Shown here piece by piece: positions 34,765 through 42,743 of a stretch of DNA of 46,011 bases. Position 1 is the stretch's first letter. Every line of letters starts with the position of its first letter. Both the position numbers and the translations under genes were made by a program. Source of the DNA: Methanobrevibacter olleyae. GTDB taxonomy: Archaea; Methanobacteriota; Methanobacteria; Methanobacteriales; Methanobacteriaceae. The notes beneath the pieces are model-generated. The model searched no databases, was not told the origin of the DNA, and worked only from the letters and a program-made list of their open reading frames with translations. Location of the stretch: positions 1-46,011 of the forward strand of contig NZ_FOTL01000014.1 in assembly GCF_900114585.1 (NCBI RefSeq), in the 5' to 3' direction.

Positions 34765-35955
34765 ATGATAGAAACTGATGTTTTAGTAATCGGTGCTGGT
34801 CCTGCAGGGTCTGCTGCTAGTAAACATGCTGCTTTAGGAGGAGCAAATGTTATACTAATAGATAAAAAATCAGAAATAGGAACTCCTAAAAGATGTGCAG
34901 AAGGTATTTATGATCATGGGCTTAAATGGTTAAATATAGAAGCAAATCCTCAGTGGGCCGTTCAAAGAATTAATGGAGGAACTATAATTGCACCTGATAT
35001 GACAAGATTAACTCTTGATGAAAGGGTTTTACCTGAAAAAGGATATATCATTGAAAGAAAGGTCTTTGATAAATATATGGCTATGGATGCAGCAAGAGCT
35101 GGTGCTGAAGTTATGGTAAAGACTTTAGCAAAAACAATTAAAAGAGAAAAAGGAGAGGATTTCTTTAGTGTAACTTGTCAACAGATGGATGAATCAATTG
35201 ATATTAAAACAAAAATAATAATTGCTGCAGATGGTCCTGAATCTCGTATTGCTAAAGCCTTAGGTATTAATTCTACAACTAAACCACAAGATATGATATC
35301 TGGAGTTCAATATGAAATGGTTGGAGTAAATTGTGAGCGAATGGATTTAATTGAGCTTCATTTAGGTGCTTTTGCAGATGGAGGTTATGCTTGGGTTTTT
35401 CCTAAAGGTGATGATATAGCTAATGTAGGAATTGGTGTATCTTCAGCAAGTAAAAAACCAGCTATTGAATACTTAGATGAATTTATTAAAAAATATCCTC
35501 CATTAAACAATGCTAAAGCTGTTGAACTGAATGTTGGAGGAAATCCGATTGGAGGATTAATTGGACAAATTTATGATGATAATTTATTAGTTTGTGGAGA
35601 TGCTGCAGGTCAAGTAGATCCAGTTACAGGCGGAGGGATAATTTTAGGAATGCTTGGTGGAATGGCTGCAGGTAAAGTGGCTGCTAAAGCTATTAAAGAT
35701 AAAGATTATTCTGCTAGCAGATTAAAAGAATATGAAGTTTTATATGATGAATATACTCAAGGAGCAATTCCTAAATTAGCAGTTGCTCGTGATGTATATC
35801 TTTCGCTAGATGATAATGACTTAAATCAAATTGTTAATGCATTTATAGGGCTTGATTTAAAGAATATGTCTTTAAGTGATTTTGTTAAAGTATTTTTCAA
35901 ATTATCTCCACGCCTTGCACTAAAGTTTAGAAAGCTATTTAAAATCATATTATGA
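34765..35955 (+). CDS. Geranylgeranyl reductase family flavoprotein
   Basis: FAD enzyme of 396 residues, probably digeranylgeranylglycerophospholipid reductase, which saturates isoprenoid chains of archaeal membrane lipids. The N-terminal dinucleotide site is VIGAGPAGS (about 8-16). The KRCAEGIYD motif (about 46-54) is typical of the family. The second FAD motif is CGDAAGQVDPVTGGGI (about 275-290), and a short C-terminal domain follows. No membrane helix is seen, though its end is basic and hydrophobic. It is a single gene. Confidence 0.88.
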   Translation: MIETDVLVIGAGPAGSAASKHAALGGANVILIDKKSEIGTPKRCAEGIYDHGLKWLNIEANPQWAVQRINGGTIIAPDMTRLTLDERVLPEKGYIIERKVFDKYMAMDAARAGAEVMVKTLAKTIKREKGEDFFSVTCQQMDESIDIKTKIIIAADGPESRIAKALGINSTTKPQDMISGVQYEMVGVNCERMDLIELHLGAFADGGYAWVFPKGDDIANVGIGVSSASKKPAIEYLDEFIKKYPPLNNAKAVELNVGGNPIGGLIGQIYDDNLLVCGDAAGQVDPVTGGGIILGMLGGMAAGKVAAKAIKDKDYSASRLKEYEVLYDEYTQGAIPKLAVARDVYLSLDDNDLNQIVNAFIGLDLKNMSLSDFVKVFFKLSPRLALKFRKLFKIIL

Positions 35956-36082
35956 TAAGCTAAACAATATTTTATGATTTTTATATGAAAAAAATAACTT
36001 CTCATAAAATATGTTGTAATGTATTTTATTAAAAAAATAAAATTTCGCAATAAGCTATTTAAAAATAATTTTCGGTGAAAAA

Positions 36083-36346
36083 ATGTCTATAATAAAAAAA
36101 CTATTAATAATATTTTTAGTGATAATCTGTATTTCAATCGCTTTAGGAGTATATATAAATACAGATAATCCTAGCACTAATAGCACGGTTTCAAATGATG
36201 GAACTAATGATATAGTTATAAATGATTCCATATCCCATATTATCAATAATTCAGATGAAAATGGAACGATTTGGGTTGAATATAATGGAACATTAAAAGA
36301 AGTAAAAGTTGGAGAATCATCAGGTAATGTCTCTGCTTCAAATTAA
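36083..36346 (+). CDS. Small membrane-anchored extracellular protein
   Basis: An 87-residue protein with one hydrophobic segment (about 5-24, IKKLLIIFLVIICISIALGV) after a short basic start. A hydrophilic, Asn/Ser/Thr/Asp-rich outer part follows. No domain is recognised. GGTG lies 5-6 nt before the ATG. It lies between the reductase gene and the candidate small RNA; no role can be assigned. Confidence 0.6.
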   Translation: MSIIKKLLIIFLVIICISIALGVYINTDNPSTNSTVSNDGTNDIVINDSISHIINNSDENGTIWVEYNGTLKEVKVGESSGNVSASN

Positions 36347-36456
36347 ATTTAAAATGAAAAATTCAAGTCCCTAAAAATATTTTTTAATTTTTTTAATTAG
36401 TCTGTTCTTTTAATTTTCATTTGAATCAACTAAAATTTATAATTTTTCAAGTAAAC

Positions 36457-36464
36457 TTTATATA
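36457..36464 (+). promoter_or_regulatory. TATA box of the candidate small RNA
   Basis: TTTATATA in the context CTTTATATACTATAA. The expected transcript start is about 36486. Confidence 0.45.
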
Positions 36465-36485
36465 CTATAAGATATAAAATAAGTT

Positions 36486-36600
36486 TAAAGGTTCATTCTC
36501 TTGATTTTTAATCTTAGCTAGTATTTTTAAACACAATATGGATAAGAAAAGAGATGAACTCTCTTTTCTTTCCTCCCCTATTTTTTATTATTTTTTATTA
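36486..36600 (+). ncRNA. Candidate small RNA upstream of feoB
   Basis: A TATA box, a foldable body and a terminator-like end make a complete small gene. AAGAAAAGAGA (36544-36554) and TCTCTTTTCTT (36560-36570) form a perfect 11-bp stem with a 5-nt loop, followed by TCCTCCCC and T-runs. AAGAGATGAAC (36549-36559) can instead pair with GTTCATTCTCTT (36491-36502), so two exclusive folds exist. The unpaired CCTCC could bind GGAGG ribosome sites of mRNAs. A 23-codon ORF from 36538 has no ribosome site. Confidence 0.45.
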
Positions 36601-36715
36601 TCTTTTTAATATGATTCTCTTTAAATATTTTTTAAGCCATTACTTTTTTTAAAATCTTTTTAAATAACTATTTTTTTATTTATCCTATTTTAAAAGTCTG
36701 ATTTTTATAGAAATG

Positions 36716-36724
36716 TTTATATAA
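36716..36724 (+). promoter_or_regulatory. TATA box of feoB
   Basis: TTTATATAA lies about 25 bp before the palindrome at 36744-36757, which would therefore cover the transcript start, a standard site for archaeal repression. Confidence 0.5.
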
Positions 36725-36743
36725 TTTATAAAACAATAATTAT

Positions 36744-36757
36744 TTAGGCTTGCCTAA
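36744..36757 (+). promoter_or_regulatory. DtxR-type iron box before feoB
   Basis: TTAGGC-TT-GCCTAA is a perfect palindrome of the DtxR/IdeR/MntR kind. A DtxR-family gene lies 2.7 kb downstream. A similar palindrome precedes the ABC/ECF operon (32887-32902). Confidence 0.7.
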
Positions 36758-36924
36758 TAGTTTAATTAAGTTTTATATAGTATTATTTTTTATAGATATA
36801 CATTTATATATTAGTAAATTAAAATTTGATTGATATATTTTATTATTTTATTTAAATATTAATTTTTAGGTAAATAAAAATTTCGAAATATTGTGTTTTT
36901 TATTTAATTTTTGAGAAGATAATT

Positions 36925-38949
36925 ATGACTAAGATAAATTCTAAGATTAATTCAGAAACTAAAAATCTCAATAAAAAAGATAAGTCATACTATAAGAATA
37001 TTCTTTTAATAGGAAGTCCTAATGTTGGAAAAAGCTTAACATTTAATAAATTAACTGGTATGACTGCAATGGTTTCTAATTATCCTGGAACCACAGTAGA
37101 TATTGATGAAGGGAATTTTACATATAACAATAAAACAGTTCATATAACAGACCCTCCTGGACTTTATGATTTAAATACAATAACTGAAGAAGAAAGAGTA
37201 GCTAAATTATTAGTTTTAGATGAAGAATTTGACCTGATGGTTCATATTGTAGATGCTAAAAATATAGAAAAATCAATTGACCTTACATTGCAATTAATTG
37301 ATGCAGGAAAAGAAGTTATTTTAGTTTTAAACATGATGGATGAGCTTGAAAAGATGGGAGCGTCTATAGATGCAGAAGCTTTATCCCATGAACTTGGAAT
37401 TCCTATTGTTTTAACTTCTGCAGCAGAAAATAATGGATTGGATAATTTAAAGCACACTATAGTTAATTATGATTCTATAGAAGATGATATATTAAAAAAT
37501 TCTGATACTTTACTCGATGTAGATTACGGAAGCTCAATTGAAAGATCTATTTCTGAAATTAAAAATAATATTAAAGGTAAATATCCTGTTTCTAAAAGAT
37601 ACTTAGCAGTTTCTTTACTTGAAGGTGATGCAGACAGTGAAAATTTAGTAAAAGAAACTGAAGATTATACACAATTATCCCAAATAATTAATGATGAAAG
37701 GGCTAAATTTGATAAGCCTCTAAAATATTTAACAAAGCTAAGATTAGCAGATTATGCTAAATATATCAAATCAAATTACACTACGATTGATAGTGTAAAT
37801 ACTCATGATTCTGATAGTTTTGCTGAGAAATTAAGCAGAATTATGATTCATCCAGTTTACGGACTAATTATACTTGCTTGTGTATTATATTTCGGTCTTT
37901 ATTTAATCGTTGGAGTATTAGGTGCAGGTATACTTGTAGACTTTTTAGAAAATACTATCTTTGGAGAGTACATTAACCCTGCACTAACTGATATAATTCT
38001 CCAATATATTCCTTGGGTACCAATTCAAAACCTATTTGTTGGTGAATACGGTATTGTAACCCTTGGTTTAACCTATGGATTTGGTATTATTTTGCCAATT
38101 GTATCTCTCTTCTTTATTGTATTTTCAATACTTGAAGATAGTGGATACCTACCAAGACTAGCTCTTTTGGTTGATAATGGATTTAAAAAGATTGGTTTAA
38201 GTGGAAGAAGTGTTATTCCATTTGTTCTAGCTGTTGGTTGTGGAAGTATGGCAACAATGGTTACAAGAACATTAGAAACAAAAAGAGAACGTAATATTGC
38301 TACAATGCTTATGGCTTTAACAATTCCTTGTTCAGCACAGCTTGGAGTTATTATGGCTTTACTTTCTGCCCGTCCAAAGTCTATTTGGATTTGGCTTGCT
38401 GTAATTATATTTGACTTTGTTTTAATTGGTTATCTTGCAAAAAGATTTGTTCCAGGATCACAACCAAGTTTTTTTATGGAGTTACCTCCTCTTCGATTGC
38501 CTAAATTATCAAATATTGCTAAAAAGACTTGGACACGTCTTGTAATGTATATTAAAGAATTAATTCCCATATTTGTATTGATCAGTGTAATTATTTGGGC
38601 ACTTGATTTATGTGGTATTTTCCAATGGATTATATATTGTATAAGTCCTTTTGTTAATGCTATTGGCCTTCCAAGTTCAACAAGTTCTTCATTTGTTCTT
38701 GGATTCTTTAGAAGAGACTTTGGTGCTGCAGGATTAATGACAATTCAAAGTCAATTAACTGGTGTTCAACTACTTGTTGCATCTATTACTTTAACATTGT
38801 TTTTACCATGTGTAGCTCAGTTAATGATTATGATTAAGGAAAGAGGTCTAAAACTAGCTACCTTCATTGCAATATTAAGTATAGTTCTTGCATTTACTAT
38901 GGGTTTTATTGTAAATCTTTTGTTACATGCTTTTAATGTTGTACTTTAA
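36925..38949 (+). CDS. feoB: Ferrous iron transporter FeoB
   Basis: Inner-membrane Fe(II) importer with an N-terminal G domain. The 674-residue protein has G1 GSPNVGKS (30-37), the switch region NYPGTT, G3 DPPG (about 76-79) and G4 NMMD (about 136-139). About eight or more membrane segments follow from residue 310, with gate motifs (GCGS near 439; CxxQ-type SAQLG near 470). FeoA is not a separate gene here; a FeoA-like domain is fused to the downstream DtxR-type regulator. A zinc-ribbon gene follows. Expression is probably repressed by iron through the palindrome upstream. Confidence 0.96.
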   Translation: MTKINSKINSETKNLNKKDKSYYKNILLIGSPNVGKSLTFNKLTGMTAMVSNYPGTTVDIDEGNFTYNNKTVHITDPPGLYDLNTITEEERVAKLLVLDEEFDLMVHIVDAKNIEKSIDLTLQLIDAGKEVILVLNMMDELEKMGASIDAEALSHELGIPIVLTSAAENNGLDNLKHTIVNYDSIEDDILKNSDTLLDVDYGSSIERSISEIKNNIKGKYPVSKRYLAVSLLEGDADSENLVKETEDYTQLSQIINDERAKFDKPLKYLTKLRLADYAKYIKSNYTTIDSVNTHDSDSFAEKLSRIMIHPVYGLIILACVLYFGLYLIVGVLGAGILVDFLENTIFGEYINPALTDIILQYIPWVPIQNLFVGEYGIVTLGLTYGFGIILPIVSLFFIVFSILEDSGYLPRLALLVDNGFKKIGLSGRSVIPFVLAVGCGSMATMVTRTLETKRERNIATMLMALTIPCSAQLGVIMALLSARPKSIWIWLAVIIFDFVLIGYLAKRFVPGSQPSFFMELPPLRLPKLSNIAKKTWTRLVMYIKELIPIFVLISVIIWALDLCGIFQWIIYCISPFVNAIGLPSSTSSSFVLGFFRRDFGAAGLMTIQSQLTGVQLLVASITLTLFLPCVAQLMIMIKERGLKLATFIAILSIVLAFTMGFIVNLLLHAFNVVL

Positions 38950-39065
38950 AATTTTGAGATTGATTATATATTTAACTATATATTAAACTTTAGATTAAGC
39001 TTTAGATTAAATTTTAGATTAAACCTTAGGCTTAATTAGAAAAATTATTAAATTAGGATGTTAAT

Positions 39066-39326
39066 ATGATTGAAAATTTAGAAAATACTAAGCAACCACA
39101 GGATAATATTATTAAATGTGAATTCTGTGGTTTCAGATTTCAAAAATGTGATGGAGTAAGCTGTGATTCATGTCCAATTAATTGTAAAACTATTAAATGT
39201 CCTAATTGTGGATATGAAATATTACCTGAATCTAAATCTTATAATTTCTTAGAAAATAAATTTAAAAAATTAAAAGCAGATTATTTAAATAAATTTAAAA
39301 AAATTAAAAGCAGATTATTTAAATAA
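39066..39326 (+). CDS. Small zinc-ribbon protein of the feo locus
   Basis: An 86-residue protein with nine cysteines. The motifs CEFCGFRFQKC, CDSCPINC and CPNCGYEILPE suggest a zinc ribbon or iron-binding knuckle. It lies between feoB and the DtxR-type regulator, a place often taken by small Feo accessory proteins. GGATG precedes the ATG. Its last eight codons (KIKSRLFK) come from an out-of-frame 34-bp tandem duplication of the codons for LKADYLNKFK, so the tail was probably acquired recently. Function unknown. Confidence 0.7.
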   Translation: MIENLENTKQPQDNIIKCEFCGFRFQKCDGVSCDSCPINCKTIKCPNCGYEILPESKSYNFLENKFKKLKADYLNKFKKIKSRLFK

Positions 39327-39345
39327 ATTTAAATTAAAAGCTGTT
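39271..39345. repeat. 34-bp tandem duplication at the 3' end of the zinc-ribbon gene
   Basis: TAAAAGCAGATTATTTAAAT followed by AAATTTAAA occurs at 39271 and 39305, and a partial, diverged copy starts at 39335. Because 34 is not a multiple of three, the second copy is read in another frame. Confidence 0.8.
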
Positions 39346-39431
39346 TATTAAGATAAAATTAAAAAATAAAAAAATTATAATAGTTTCTATAATAAAAATA
39401 ATATTTTTAATTATTAAAAAGGAGTATTAGA

Positions 39432-40055
39432 ATGGATAAAAAAGATATTGAGGATTATTTACGTCAAATATGGGTTAGAGAGTATGAGAAAGAGGAAAAA
39501 TTATTAGTAAATGATTTTAACTCTGAAGATATTGATATTTTATCTAAAAAAGAATATATTGATATAAATGATGATTTGATTAGTTTAACTGAAACCGGAG
39601 AGGCTTTAGGAAGATCTTTAGTTAGGAAACATAGGATTGCTGAAAAGGTCGTTGCTGATTTATTTTTAGCTGATATGAATGAAATGGAAGAATTAGCTGA
39701 CCAAATTGAGCATGTAATGAGTGAAGAAGTTGAAGATAATATTTGCAGAATCCTGGGAAATCCAGAAAATTGCCCTCATAATAAACCTATTCCAGAAGGG
39801 AATCGTTCTAAAGACTTAGATAGTGAACATTCTATACCTTTAATAAATTGTCATAGTGGCAATTCAGGTGAAGTATCTCATATCAAAACAGAAGATGCTC
39901 GTAAATTAAGAAAGATTATGAATTTAGGGCTTATTCCAGGTTCTAAGATTTGTTTAATTCAAAAATTCCCAAATTATGTTTTTAAGTTAGGTAATACTCA
40001 ATTAGCTGTAGATAAAGAATTAGCTAGTGAAATTTTTATTAAAGTAAATGAATAA
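39432..40055 (+). CDS. DtxR-family metal regulator with C-terminal FeoA/SH3-like domain
   Basis: Probable metal-sensing repressor of the feo locus, 207 residues. The metal-binding and dimerisation core is typical: RKHRIAEKVVADLF, then IEHVMSEEVEDN and NPENCPHNKPIP (about 113-124). The C-terminal 70 residues form a FeoA/SH3-like domain. The N-terminal winged helix looks about ten residues shorter than in MntR or DtxR: the segment for the second helix of the HTH is missing between LLVND and NSEDIDIL. It may bind DNA differently. AGGAG lies 7-8 nt before the ATG. Confidence 0.82.
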   Translation: MDKKDIEDYLRQIWVREYEKEEKLLVNDFNSEDIDILSKKEYIDINDDLISLTETGEALGRSLVRKHRIAEKVVADLFLADMNEMEELADQIEHVMSEEVEDNICRILGNPENCPHNKPIPEGNRSKDLDSEHSIPLINCHSGNSGEVSHIKTEDARKLRKIMNLGLIPGSKICLIQKFPNYVFKLGNTQLAVDKELASEIFIKVNE

Positions 40056-40083
40056 TTTTAATAGTAATGTATTAATAAATTTA

Positions 40084-40215
40084 TAATTAACTATATTTTA
40101 AATTATATTTTAAAGTATATTTTAAAAGTATATTTTAAAGGTATATTTTAAATTATATTTTTAATTATATTTTAAAGTATATTTTAAAGGTATATTTTAA
40201 AAATATATTTTAAAA
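40084..40215. repeat. Short AT-rich tandem repeats before the HisA-like gene
   Basis: TATATTTTAAA-type units of 15-17 bp recur about eight times up to the start region of the next gene. Confidence 0.7.
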
Positions 40216-40236
40216 ACAGTATTAATAGGTGATTAT

Positions 40237-40932
40237 ATGTTGGAAATAATTCCTGTTATGGATTTAATGAATTCTGTAGCTGTTTTTGGGAAATCTGGTG
40301 ATAGAGAAAATTATGCTCCACTTCAATCTATTTATGCAAATTCTCCAGATCCTTTAGAAATAGCAGCCTCATTAAAAAGAGCTAATGCAAAGGAAATATA
40401 TATAGCTGATTTAGATTTAATTGAAAGAAATGGAAATCATAATATTTATAAAATTAAGGAAATTAATACTATTTTACCTGTGATTTTAGATGTTGGTGTA
40501 GATAATTTAGAAACCTTTGAATTTTTATTGGATTTTGCATATAAAATCATTGTAGCTACTGAAACACTTGATTCAATTGAAGAACTAGAAAAGATTTTTG
40601 ATAAATATCCAAAAGAAAGAATTATCATTAGTGTAGATGTTAAAAACAATGAGTTATATACAAAAAATATGGATTTAAACTTAGAAGATTTTAAAGAAGT
40701 TTTAAGGAAAATAGATCCGAATGAAATTATTTTACTTGATATTTCATCTGTAGGAACTGAAGGTGGTTACAATAAAGAACTACTTGAAAGTTTTGAAGAA
40801 TTTAGGGATAAAATAATTTTAGGTGGTGGTATTACTAAAGATGAGATTGAAGTATTATCTAATTTAGGTATTAAGAAAGCTTTAGTAGGGACTGCTTTAC
40901 ATAAAGGTGAAATAAAGATACACAATTTCTAA
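40237..40932 (+). CDS. HisA/HisF-like TIM-barrel protein (COG1411 type)
   Basis: A 231-residue protein resembling archaeal relatives of the histidine-pathway isomerase HisA but not HisA itself. It starts IIPVMDLMN where HisA has a catalytic Asp strand, keeps IADLDLIE (about 56-63), and ends with phosphate-binding-like ILGGGIT (about 196-202) and ALVGTALHKG. Family function is uncertain; roles in methanogen cofactor synthesis have been proposed for related barrels. GGTGATT lies just before the ATG. Confidence 0.8.
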   Translation: MLEIIPVMDLMNSVAVFGKSGDRENYAPLQSIYANSPDPLEIAASLKRANAKEIYIADLDLIERNGNHNIYKIKEINTILPVILDVGVDNLETFEFLLDFAYKIIVATETLDSIEELEKIFDKYPKERIIISVDVKNNELYTKNMDLNLEDFKEVLRKIDPNEIILLDISSVGTEGGYNKELLESFEEFRDKIILGGGITKDEIEVLSNLGIKKALVGTALHKGEIKIHNF

Positions 40933-41331
40933 TTTTTTTATTTCTTATATTTTTATTAGTTTTTTTAAGTATTTTAATTATTTTCTTATTCTTTTTCTAA
41001 TATTTTCTTATATTTTATCTAATTTTTCTTCTAATTCAAATTTTTTATTATTAGCAACATTAATTCCATCATCAGAATAATCATCACTTTTTTCTAATAA
41101 ATCTTCTTTAATTTTAAAAAGAATAGCAATAGCTTCCCCAATATCCACACCATTAAATTATTTTCAAATTATTAACATGATAATTAAATAATATTAAATA
41201 TTCAATATTATATAATATATTTAATAGTATATTAAAGAATTTTCTATTAATCAGTAATATTATTCGAATTATAATTTAAAATTATAGGAATGTTTATTTA
41301 TTATTAGTTATATATTAATTATTACCTTACA
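40933..41331. other. Intergenic with a coding-like remnant
   Basis: T-rich sequence after the HisA-like gene, a coding-like stretch on the minus strand (41008-41148), then very AT-rich upstream sequence of the next gene with no clear element. Confidence 0.4.
41008..41148 (-). pseudogene. Coding-like fragment, probably a decayed gene end
   Basis: GTG at 41148 opens 46 codons (VDIGEAIAILFKIKEDLLEK then SDDYSDDGINVANN), ending in TAA. Composition is protein-like (amphipathic helix, acidic spacer), but there is no ribosome site, and a stop lies just upstream in frame. I do not recognise it. It looks like the tail of a lost gene. Confidence 0.35.
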
Positions 41332-41346
41332 ATGGAGGTAAAAAAA

Positions 41347-41790
41347 ATGGACAAAAGGAAAATTATTGCTTTAATAGTTTTATCTATTGCAGTTATTGGT
41401 TTTTCAATGGGTGCAATTTCTGCTAAAACAGTTACAGTGAAAATGGAAAAGGCAAAACATGTTGGACATGGCGATTATGTTGGAACTTTCTATCAAAAAA
41501 ATGATGCTAAATACCCAAAAGGAACCTATGTATATGCACTATATTACAGCAAAAATAGAGCAGATTATGGGCCACATACATATAGATTAACAAAGGCTAA
41601 AATTTATTTTAAAAATAAAAAAGGTAAAGTAATTACAAAAACCCTTTATTCAAAAAAGACATACCAATATAGATTACTTTATAAAAAGAAAATTAAAGGC
41701 TATACACCATATAAATCAAAGATTACTTATCGTAAAATGACTAAGGCTGAGAAAAAGAAAAATAAAAAGTATATTGAAAAGTATAGCTAA
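41347..41790 (+). CDS. Secreted basic protein, function unknown
   Basis: A 147-residue protein with a clear signal peptide (about residues 1-26, KIIALIVLSIAVIGFSMGAI, cleavage after AISA). The mature part is Lys/Tyr-rich, positively charged and short on acidic residues. GGAGGT is 7 nt before the ATG at 41347; an ATG at 41332 overlaps that site and is unlikely. Similar small basic secreted proteins occur in Methanobrevibacter, perhaps bound to the cell wall, but I cannot assign a role. T-rich repeats (CTTTAATTTT type) follow the stop. Confidence 0.65.
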   Translation: MDKRKIIALIVLSIAVIGFSMGAISAKTVTVKMEKAKHVGHGDYVGTFYQKNDAKYPKGTYVYALYYSKNRADYGPHTYRLTKAKIYFKNKKGKVITKTLYSKKTYQYRLLYKKKIKGYTPYKSKITYRKMTKAEKKKNKKYIEKYS

Positions 41791-42274
41791 TCAATTATCT
41801 TCATTTTTCTTTAATTTTCTTTAGTTATTTTTAATTTTCTTTATTTTTCTTTAATTTTCTTTATTTTTCTTTAATTTTTTTAATTTTTTTTTACACTTTG
41901 TTGAAATCTTATTATATTCAATATTAAAAAGCATATATTAAAAATGGCTCTGTTGAAATCCTTATATTTTAATTAATTGAATTGATTTTTGGATGTTATA
42001 CACTAAACATTTGAATTTACTTTATTTATTTGATAAATTAGTAGTTTTATTTCTACTAATTCGTTAAATATTCTTCTATTTCTTTTTTTATTTTACTTTA
42101 AATTTAGTTTTTTATGTTAATATTTAAATATAAAGTTATATAAAATTATAATTAGTATAGTTTTAAAAAAATTCGGTTTAAAAATTATAATTTTAACCTA
42201 TAATTCTATAAGTTTAATTTTAATTTATAATTCTATAAATTTAATAGATATTTAAAATATTTTAATGTGATAAA
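41791..42274. other. Intergenic, T-rich with a duplicated short word
   Basis: TTTTCTTTAATTT repeats run to about 41885. CTTTGTTGAAATC (41896) and CTCTGTTGAAATC (41948) are near-identical words 52 bp apart. GGCTCTGTTGAAATCC recalls the ends of some insertion sequences, but no transposase or partner end is seen. Confidence 0.4.
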
Positions 42275-42454
42275 ATGGCTAGTGGATTTATTATTGTATT
42301 TTCTCATATTCTCCCTTTAATTATAGGGTTTTTCAGTATTTTATTAATCATCAATGGAATAATGGATGAACAAAAACATATAACTGCTTTAGGCATAATC
42401 TTTTTCCTTCTTGCAGCTATTGGCCCATTCTTTGTTTTACCGTTATTTGTATAA
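42275..42454 (+). CDS. Small two-helix membrane protein
   Basis: ATG at 42275 opens 59 codons: MASGFIIVFSHILPLIIGFF at the start, a charged turn (MDEQKHIT, residues 30-37), then a second hydrophobic helix ending PFFVLPLFV. GTGAT lies 3 nt before the ATG. Two membrane helices with a short polar loop form a plausible small membrane protein. No family is recognised and it stands alone. Confidence 0.6.
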   Translation: MASGFIIVFSHILPLIIGFFSILLIINGIMDEQKHITALGIIFFLLAAIGPFFVLPLFV

Positions 42455-42743
42455 ATTAGTTTTTTATTAATTTTTTATTAATACTTTATTTTTTATTTTA
42501 ACTCTTTTTCTAATTTTTAGCCTGTATTTGAATCTTTTCCTTGGTAATAGAATACTCCACTTTTTTCCTTTAATCCTAATGATTCAGAAATGGTATTCTA
42601 AGAGGATATACAGAATCCTCATAAATTAAACAATTTTATTTTTATATAAATTTCATTATTCTATAAACATATCATAATATCATGATATGAAAACATTTAA
42701 ATATATTAAGATATCATAATATAATTATGTGAAGGTGTTTATT
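42455..42743. other. Intergenic before the cadC-like gene
   Basis: It contains TAGAATAC/GTATTCTA (about 42547-42600) and GAGGAT/ATCCTC inverted repeats, a weak minus-strand coding-like fragment (42517-42597) and the ArsR-type operator. Confidence 0.4.
42668..42689 (+). promoter_or_regulatory. ArsR-type operator before cadC
   Basis: CATATCAT (42668-42675), six bases, ATGATATG (42682-42689): a perfect 8-6-8 inverted repeat upstream of a TATA-like TTTAAATATA. A related ATATCATAATAT recurs at 42711-42722, near the expected transcript start. It fits autoregulation by the ArsR-family protein. Confidence 0.6.

Larger units (their letters stand above)
36601..36924. other. feoB promoter region
   Basis: No gene is seen. 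It holds a TATA box (36716-36724), the iron-box palindrome, a second TATA-like word (36772-36780) and a half-site TTTAGGTAAATA (36866-36877). Confidence 0.5.

Noticed and set aside
41896-41961. Insertion-sequence ends (GGCTCTGTTGAAATCC)
   Set aside because: The word resembles IS6-type ends, but there is no inverted partner, no transposase and the spacing is only 52 bp.
42517-42597. Minus-strand fragment reading TISESLGLKEKSGVFYYQGK
   Set aside because: It is only about 26 codons after a stop, with no start or ribosome site; too short to call.
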